A program made the position numbers and the translations under genes. Of a stretch of DNA of 64,000 nt, positions 58,745-64,000 are shown one piece after another. The notes beneath the pieces were generated by a model. The model was not told the origin of the DNA, searched no databases, and saw nothing but the letters and a program-made list of their open reading frames with translations. Positions within the stretch are counted from its first letter, which is position 1. Every line of letters starts with the position of its first letter. The DNA is from Methanomicrobiales archaeon HGW-Methanomicrobiales-1. GTDB lineage: Archaea; Halobacteriota; Methanomicrobia; Methanomicrobiales; Methanospirillaceae. The DNA is taken from the NCBI GenBank assembly GCA_002839675.1, contig PGYM01000003.1, forward strand, positions 62,001 to 126,000, read 5' to 3'.

Positions 58745-59260
58745 TTATTCTTTCTCTTTGACGTACAGGACCCCTTCGGGTTCTTTATAGTCAGTCTTGA
58801 TAACTATGGTATTGGAAATACGGTTGAAGACCCGGAGTTTTGTATTGGGCATGGCTAGCCACCCGATAAGGCAGTCCAGCGGCAGGAGAAATGCCTTTCC
58901 GATGCTTTCAATTGCCGCTGCGCCATAGTGGATTTTTGTCCCGTCGCGGTTGACGACTTTTAAGTTCATCACCATCTTGCCGATGGACTGGCCCCGGAAT
59001 CCCTCCATTACCGTCCAGTAGAGGAAGAAAAAGATTGTCTCGAAGCCGATGGCAAAGATCTCCCAGTGGCCGTAATCCCACAGGAGAGGGAGTTTCCAGA
59101 ATGGATCAAATATACCACGAATGATGTTCAAAAACAGAATTACGAGAATTACATCCACAAGCCAAGCCCAGAACCGTGCGCTCCACTTGGCAAGATGAAG
59201 GGTTCTTTCAGGAACCGGGCTGATGCATATGGGTTCCGTTACGATCGTTTCATCCGACAT
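58745..59260 (-). CDS. RDD-family membrane protein
   Basis: 171 aa. The RDD signature is recognisable: KWSARFWAWLVDVILVILFL near residues 25-44 (ARFWAWLVD has R-x-W...D), and the second motif GQSIGKMVMNLKVVNRDGTK near 90. About three transmembrane segments. RDD proteins are thought to be transporters or sodium/proton antiporters; function unproven. Confidence 0.87.
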   Translation of the reverse strand: MSDETIVTEPICISPVPERTLHLAKWSARFWAWLVDVILVILFLNIIRGIFDPFWKLPLLWDYGHWEIFAIGFETIFFFLYWTVMEGFRGQSIGKMVMNLKVVNRDGTKIHYGAAAIESIGKAFLLPLDCLIGWLAMPNTKLRVFNRISNTIVIKTDYKEPEGVLYVKEKE

Positions 59261-59408
59261 TTCAATAAATCTATGTGCAGCATGAGCGAATGAAGTTTAC
59301 TCTTTTTTTATAAATGCAAAAAAACTTCCCCTTTTCCTGAGAAGAAACTATTTCTGCCCGGGGTATGGAATCAGATTAAGGATACTTATACGGAGTGAAT
59401 GCGCTACT

Positions 59409-60650
59409 ATGACCGACGCTGTCATCACTGAGTTTGCAGGAACCCGCAGGAATGGTACGATATCCCGCTTCTACCAGTATGGCAGTGGCGGCGTTAAGGT
59501 ACTTGACGGGAAAAAGTGCTTAAAAAGACTGTATCGCTTTGATCCGGCATCGGACATGATGACCGAACACGATCCCGCCCGGCCGGACCGGATCCTCCGG
59601 CGTTTTGTCTTTGACCGGATGGGCATGCTCGAAGAGACCTTCTCGTCCGGGAGCAGGCCGCGGACATACCGCTACGAGCAGGGTGGCCAGCAGATTGCCG
59701 TTCGCGAGGGAGGCGATTACGGCCAGGTGGGAAAGACCCTCACGTTCGAAGGTAAAGGCATTGCAGAAACGGCATGGGGGCGGAACGGGGAGATCGAGCG
59801 GGTCTTTATTTTCGAGGCCGATAATTCGATCACGGAACGGGCTGGAGGATGGTTTGGAAATGTTGAACGGACCATTATTATTGACGGCGTCAGCGCATCA
59901 CTCTTCCGGGAACCCGAAGCATTCCTCCAGTTTTTGGTCTTCTCGGAATGGAGCGCCAATGACCGGGAGGAAGTCATCGAGGAGCAGGTAACGAAAATCC
60001 GGGGCGGGGGATCGGCAACTTCCGGTCGGAGCCCGTACGCATTTACCGGTGAGCGGCATGCTTCAATCGATACCGGGGAATTGATGGGACGGGGATCTGC
60101 CCCGCGTATGCCGGTACAACGGCAGGATGCACGACCGGGCCGGTCTTCAGGTAGTACCGCGGATGCAGGTATTGACTTCATACCGGAAGGTGGCAATCCC
60201 GGGCAGGATACCCCGCGCAGGATCGTGCCGCCGTCACGCCCGAGCCGAAATATCTCTTTTGAGGAACGCCTGAACCGTGAAGATCCGGATGATAAGCGCT
60301 TTTCTGTGGGAAGAAGTACCGAAATTCCCCTTGAGGAACGCTTCGGGAGCTCACGAGGCGAACGCGAACCTCTCTCGAGAGGCAGGAGTGTTGATATTCC
60401 CCTTGAGGAACGCTTCGAGAGCGCACGCAGTGAACGTGAACCGCTGTCAAAAGGCAGGAGTGTCGATATTCCCCTTGAGGAACGCTTCGAGAGCGCTCGC
60501 AGTGAACGGGAACCTCTCTCGAGAGGCAGTAGTGTTGATATCCCGCTTGAGGAACGTTTTGAGAGTGCACGCGGTGAGCGGGAAAAGTTATCAAAAGGGA
60601 AGAGTGTCGATATCCCGTACAGTGAACGCAGGGGCGGCCGGGAACGCTGA
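59409..60650 (+). CDS. Protein with C-terminal 24-residue tandem repeats
   Basis: 413 aa. The N-terminal 190 residues have spaced aromatic/charged motifs (RFYQYGSGGVKVLDGKKCLK, FVFDRMGMLEETFSSGSRPR) that resemble YD-type repeats. Residues about 195-295 are polar and disordered. The C-terminus contains about four copies of SVDIPLEERFESARSEREPL plus SKGR-type residues (24 aa, 72 bp period; starts at 60324, 60396, 60468, 60540 and 60612). The repeats are highly charged and probably helical or disordered. Cytoplasmic. No family is known to me. Confidence 0.75.
   Translation: MTDAVITEFAGTRRNGTISRFYQYGSGGVKVLDGKKCLKRLYRFDPASDMMTEHDPARPDRILRRFVFDRMGMLEETFSSGSRPRTYRYEQGGQQIAVREGGDYGQVGKTLTFEGKGIAETAWGRNGEIERVFIFEADNSITERAGGWFGNVERTIIIDGVSASLFREPEAFLQFLVFSEWSANDREEVIEEQVTKIRGGGSATSGRSPYAFTGERHASIDTGELMGRGSAPRMPVQRQDARPGRSSGSTADAGIDFIPEGGNPGQDTPRRIVPPSRPSRNISFEERLNREDPDDKRFSVGRSTEIPLEERFGSSRGEREPLSRGRSVDIPLEERFESARSEREPLSKGRSVDIPLEERFESARSEREPLSRGSSVDIPLEERFESARGEREKLSKGKSVDIPYSERRGGRER
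60302..60640 (+). repeat. 72-bp coding tandem repeat
   Basis: ATTCCCCTTGAGGAACGCTT recurs at 72-bp spacing in the plus strand. The repeats are more alike in the protein than expected of old copies; the third positions differ little, suggesting recent expansion. Confidence 0.85.
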
Positions 60651-60785
60651 TTTTTATTGACCGGTCAAGGTCGGCCTCTCTCATAATATCATGGATTTTC
60701 AGGATTTGGGTATGATTTCTCGTTCATGTCCGTTTCGACAATGTAAAATTCTCGTATTCCTGTAAAAAAGTTTTTAGTGCTTTCC

Positions 60786-62402
60786 TTAGATCGCACGGAG
60801 TTTATCGCCAAACCACGGGATGAGATCCTTTTTCCGGGACATCATGGTTGCCAGGTGGATCGGTTGGTCCTTCAATCCCAGTTTTGTTAAAAGCCCGCTT
60901 TCAGCTGAGGCAAAGAGCTCGCTCCCGTTTTCGATGACACTGGTGAACAATCCCAGGTAGATGTCGGTTCCCTGCTGCACGCGCAAACGTGCGAGTTCCT
61001 TCTGAATCTCATCTGCATGTGCCTGCGGGTAGGCAAACGACGGAACCATCACCTGGGAGATGATCACTTTCTTGCCGAACAGTTCGTACCGTTTCGTGTC
61101 CCGCACCAGGAGATCTTCCATGGTTGCCCCTTTGATATTCATCCCCCGTTCCAGCAGTTTTGTGCCAAATGAGACCGGGTCGAGTCCGGTTATCGCAGCG
61201 AGGTATGCCACCATCTTGTGATCTTCGGGAGTGGTGGTGGACATTTTCAGGATCAGGGTGTCGGAGAGGATCCCGGCAAGCAGGATCCCGGCAATCTCCG
61301 GAGTGGGTGTGATGCCACTTTCTGCATATTTTTTGGTGATGATCGTTGAGGTGGAACCTACCGGATCATTAAGGAACTTGACCGGTTTTAACGTTGAGAT
61401 GGCCCCGAGCCGGTGGTGGTCGATGATCTCGATGATCTCTGCGGTGTCGATACCCTCAACTGCCTGGGCAAATTCATTGTGATCCAGGAGAATGACCGGC
61501 CTGTGCACATCGTCAATGAGGGTTGTGCGGGTTACAATTCCCCTCAACATCCCGTCTTTTTCGACAACGCACGCGGAACGGAACTTGGATGAGTACACGA
61601 CCTGTTTTGCGTGTGCCAGCGAATCGTCGAGACCGAGCCGGGGGATGTCAGTCTCCATCACCATCCGGGCCGGAAGAGAGAGATTGATCATCGTGCCTAC
61701 GCCAAATGCATCGAGATAGGTTGCCAGTACCGAAACTCCTTTCTGCGTTGCTTCGCGGATCACCTGCTCACTGACCGGTGCCTTGTCGACAATGATGAGG
61801 GCTGCGATTCCTGCGGCTATCAGCGAAAGCTGGACCGGCTCGTTATCGCCAGCGATTGCAATGTCCTTGTCCGTCAGGTTCTTTGAGCGGACCGTGGGTG
61901 CATTGATGGCAATAAAAACCCTGCCCCCGAGGGTATCTGCTGCTTTCACCACCACACGGGCACTGAGTATCCTTGCCAGGGTATCGAGTGGAAGGGGCAT
62001 GATGGCTAGTTCGCCGATGTTTTGTCTTTTGACATAGGCTTGGGCAAGCCCGTGTTCCCCCACAATACCGACAAGCCGTCCCACTTCATCGGTGATCGGC
62101 ACATTGCGGATATCATGCGCATCCATCAGCGCCGCTACGTCGACCGTCGGTACATCCTGTGTCACGCTGATCCGGTGGATGGCAAGATCGGAGACCCGGG
62201 GCTCGATGCTATCGATAAGCACCGGGGCTTTCAGGCCGAATGTCTCAAGGGCAAAACACGTCTCCGCGTTCAGTTCCCCGCACCGGGCAGGAATGTATTT
62301 CCCCGGTTCGGCAAGGTTTAAAAACGCTGCATACCCTGTCACGCTGGCAACAGAGTCCGTATCCGGCTGACGATGGCCGATGATCACCACTTTTTTCCCC
62401 AT
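60786..62402 (-). CDS. Manganese-dependent inorganic pyrophosphatase with CBS/DRTGG insert
   Basis: 538 aa. The DHH-type phosphatase core begins VVIIGHRQPDTDSVASVTGY, continued by VILLDHNEFAQAVEGIDTAE and the IIDHHRLGAIST motif. Inserted are two CBS domains (ISVTQDVPTVDVAALMDAHD, VVYSSKFRSACVVEKDGML) and a DRTGG domain, which regulate this form by adenine nucleotides. It hydrolyses pyrophosphate. The ATG at 62402, not the longer frame start at 62459, has GGAGGGGCGATAC upstream. It is divergent from uvrA. Confidence 0.92.
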   Translation of the reverse strand: MGKKVVIIGHRQPDTDSVASVTGYAAFLNLAEPGKYIPARCGELNAETCFALETFGLKAPVLIDSIEPRVSDLAIHRISVTQDVPTVDVAALMDAHDIRNVPITDEVGRLVGIVGEHGLAQAYVKRQNIGELAIMPLPLDTLARILSARVVVKAADTLGGRVFIAINAPTVRSKNLTDKDIAIAGDNEPVQLSLIAAGIAALIIVDKAPVSEQVIREATQKGVSVLATYLDAFGVGTMINLSLPARMVMETDIPRLGLDDSLAHAKQVVYSSKFRSACVVEKDGMLRGIVTRTTLIDDVHRPVILLDHNEFAQAVEGIDTAEIIEIIDHHRLGAISTLKPVKFLNDPVGSTSTIITKKYAESGITPTPEIAGILLAGILSDTLILKMSTTTPEDHKMVAYLAAITGLDPVSFGTKLLERGMNIKGATMEDLLVRDTKRYELFGKKVIISQVMVPSFAYPQAHADEIQKELARLRVQQGTDIYLGLFTSVIENGSELFASAESGLLTKLGLKDQPIHLATMMSRKKDLIPWFGDKLRAI

Positions 62403-62638
62403 GTATCGCCCCTCCCTTTCATTAGTATTGCGGGATGGTGAATAATTAATGTCGCTCACTACTTATGGGTCAAAAAATGCGGGCGGGGTATCCTGTGGAT
62501 GTTGCATAACGGCGGATCCTGTTCCCCCGGACATGAGACGGGCGTCAGGAACCTTCAACCATTCTTTAGTGCCTGCTACACTTTCATGCCCCAACCCTTA
62601 CCCTGATAAGCTCCTGAGCAGATTCGTACAGCATACCA

Positions 62639-64000
62639 ATGAAAAATATTATCATCAAAGGTGCCCGCCAGCACAATCTCAAAAATGTCAGTGTCGAGAT
62701 CCCCCGCGACAAGCTCGTTGTCATAACCGGCGTATCCGGTTCCGGGAAATCCACGCTCGCATTCGATACTCTCTATGCTGAGGGACAGCGGCGCTATGTT
62801 GAGTCACTCTCCACGTACGCCCGCCAGTTTCTCGGCATGATGCACAAGCCGGATGTTGACAGTATCGAAGGACTGTCACCCGCAATTTCGATCGAACAGA
62901 AGACCACGAGCAAGAATCCCCGCAGCACGGTAGGAACGACCACCGAGATTTACGATTATCTCCGCCTGCTGTTCTCCCGTATCGGGACACCGTACTGTCC
63001 CGAGCATAATATCCCGATCGCTTCCCAGACCCCCGACCGGATCGCCGATCAGATCGCAGCAGAACACCCGGGCATGGTGACCATCCTGTCCCCGGTAGTC
63101 CGGCAGAAGAAGGGCACGTACCAGCAGCTCTTGAAAGACCTGAACAAGGAGGGGTATGCACGGGTCCGGGTGAACGGGAAGATTATCCGCACCGATGAGG
63201 AGATCAGCCTCGACCGGTACAAGAAGCAGGATATTGAGATCGTGATCGACCGGCTTGCCTCATCCGACCGATCGCGCCTTACCGAAGCGGTCGAGAACGC
63301 GCTCAAAAAATCCGAAGGACTGGTGCTGGTCACCGGCGAGGATGAAAAAGAGTCCACGTACTCCTCGCTTATGGCCTGCCCGGTCTGCGGGCTTGCCTTT
63401 GAGGAACTCCAGCCCCGCATGTTCTCGTTTAACAGCCCGTTCGGTGCCTGTGAGGACTGCCATGGTCTCGGCGTAAAGATGGAGTTCGACCCGGATCTTA
63501 TCATCCCGGATCGGACGCGCTGCATTGCTGACGGGGCCGTTGCCCCGTACCGGAACCCGATGGACGGGTTCCGGGGGCAGTATCTCGCTACTGTGGCAAA
63601 GCATTTCGGGTTCGACGTGATGACCCCAATCAAGGATCTTACCGAGAAGCAGTACAATGCCCTGATGTTCGGATCCTCAGAACGGATGCACTTCGCCATG
63701 AGCATGAAGAACGGGGATGCCCAGTGGTCCCATAACGGGGAATGGGAAGGGCTCCTTCCCCAGACCGCCCGGCTGTACTCCCAGACCCAGTCGGAGTGGC
63801 GGAAACGGGAACTGGAAAATTATATGCGGATCTTTGACTGCCCTGCCTGCAAAGGCCAGCGGCTCAAGGACAAAGTCCTCGCGGTCCGGATCAGCGGAAA
63901 ATCCATCATCGATGTCACGGATCTCTCCATCAGCACCAGCATCGCGTTCTTCAAAGACCTGAAACTTACGGAAAAACAGACAGAGATCGCCCACCAGATC
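62639..64000 (+). CDS. uvrA: UvrABC excinuclease subunit A (partial, 3' end outside window)
   Basis: First 454 codons, start ATG at 62639. The first Walker [16 protein letters not shown] is near residue 31; the UvrA insertion with the interaction domain follows ([20 protein letters not shown]). Zinc finger 1 [10 protein letters not shown]...CEDCHGLG, and CPACKGQRL near the end, are intact. It recognises bulky DNA lesions in nucleotide excision repair. Archaea acquired uvrABC from bacteria; the match here is full-length so far. uvrB and uvrC are not in the window. Confidence 0.97.
   Translation, partial: MKNIIIKGARQHNLKNVSVEIPRDKLVVITGVSGSGKSTLAFDTLYAEGQRRYVESLSTYARQFLGMMHKPDVDSIEGLSPAISIEQKTTSKNPRSTVGTTTEIYDYLRLLFSRIGTPYCPEHNIPIASQTPDRIADQIAAEHPGMVTILSPVVRQKKGTYQQLLKDLNKEGYARVRVNGKIIRTDEEISLDRYKKQDIEIVIDRLASSDRSRLTEAVENALKKSEGLVLVTGEDEKESTYSSLMACPVCGLAFEELQPRMFSFNSPFGACEDCHGLGVKMEFDPDLIIPDRTRCIADGAVAPYRNPMDGFRGQYLATVAKHFGFDVMTPIKDLTEKQYNALMFGSSERMHFAMSMKNGDAQWSHNGEWEGLLPQTARLYSQTQSEWRKRELENYMRIFDCPACKGQRLKDKVLAVRISGKSIIDVTDLSISTSIAFFKDLKLTEKQTEIAHQI

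Noticed and set aside
1-64000. tRNA or rRNA genes
   Set aside because: I saw no clear T-arm/anticodon-arm combination or conserved rRNA stretch by eye; a tRNAscan-SE run would be needed to exclude intron-containing archaeal tRNAs.

Overview
The window reads as chromosomal DNA of a methanogenic archaeon, most likely order Methanomicrobiales and of the Methanoregula type. Methanogenesis marker proteins 2 and 4, an archaeal-type S-adenosylmethionine synthetase, replication factor C large subunit, ribosomal protein L10e, an archaeal histone, GatD and an archaemetzincin all point there. The genus is an inference from general resemblance; no database was searched.

Layout. 1-6.8 kb is housekeeping: gatD (cut by the window edge), argH, an XRE-type regulator, a divergent SsuABC/TauABC-like ABC transporter and rpl10e with an unusual Ala/Lys-rich tail. 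6.9-24.4 kb is accessory and repeat-rich. It holds at least six toxin-antitoxin-type modules or remnants (three MNT/HEPN, two paralogous PIN pairs, one RelE-like), a four-gene operon and a two-gene operon of unknown function, and a nuclease-rich cluster: PLD with zinc ribbons, HNH overlapping HIT, a PD-(D/E)XK-helicase, an RNase III-domain protein and a DUF1016 nuclease. Fragments of broken genes and several repeat families lie between these modules. 24.5-31.9 kb is a second accessory stretch in which single genes or pairs are separated by seven copies of a 65-100 bp element in one orientation, a layout like a gene-cassette array.

32.7-38.8 kb is one tight operon, fumAB-korDABC-sucCD, for the partial TCA pathway between fumarate and 2-oxoglutarate. 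38.9-46.9 kb carries a ThrE-type exporter, an RNB exoribonuclease, a SpoIIM-type membrane protein, a flavin-binding protein and two zinc-ribbon proteins of unknown role. 47.2-50.7 kb is mat-hisG-hisA-hisB. 51.2-64 kb carries the histone, methanogenesis markers 4 and 2, rfcL, a UPF0146 protein, archaemetzincin, a lipoprotein, an HDAC-family amidohydrolase, small membrane proteins, a protein with 24-residue tandem repeats, a CBS-containing DHH pyrophosphatase and the start of uvrA.

How the parts fit. The core metabolic operons use overlapping stop/start codons. The accessory regions show repeated duplication: PIN modules copied with their flanks, an MNT-HEPN-RNase III cassette between 330-bp direct repeats, an HTH-MNT/HEPN pair between members of a 190/267-bp repeat family, and a 7.7 kb block between 270-bp direct repeats. 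The best candidates for something undescribed are the nuclease cluster at 15-23 kb and the cassette-like array at 24.5-31.9 kb. All functions there are inferred from motifs only.
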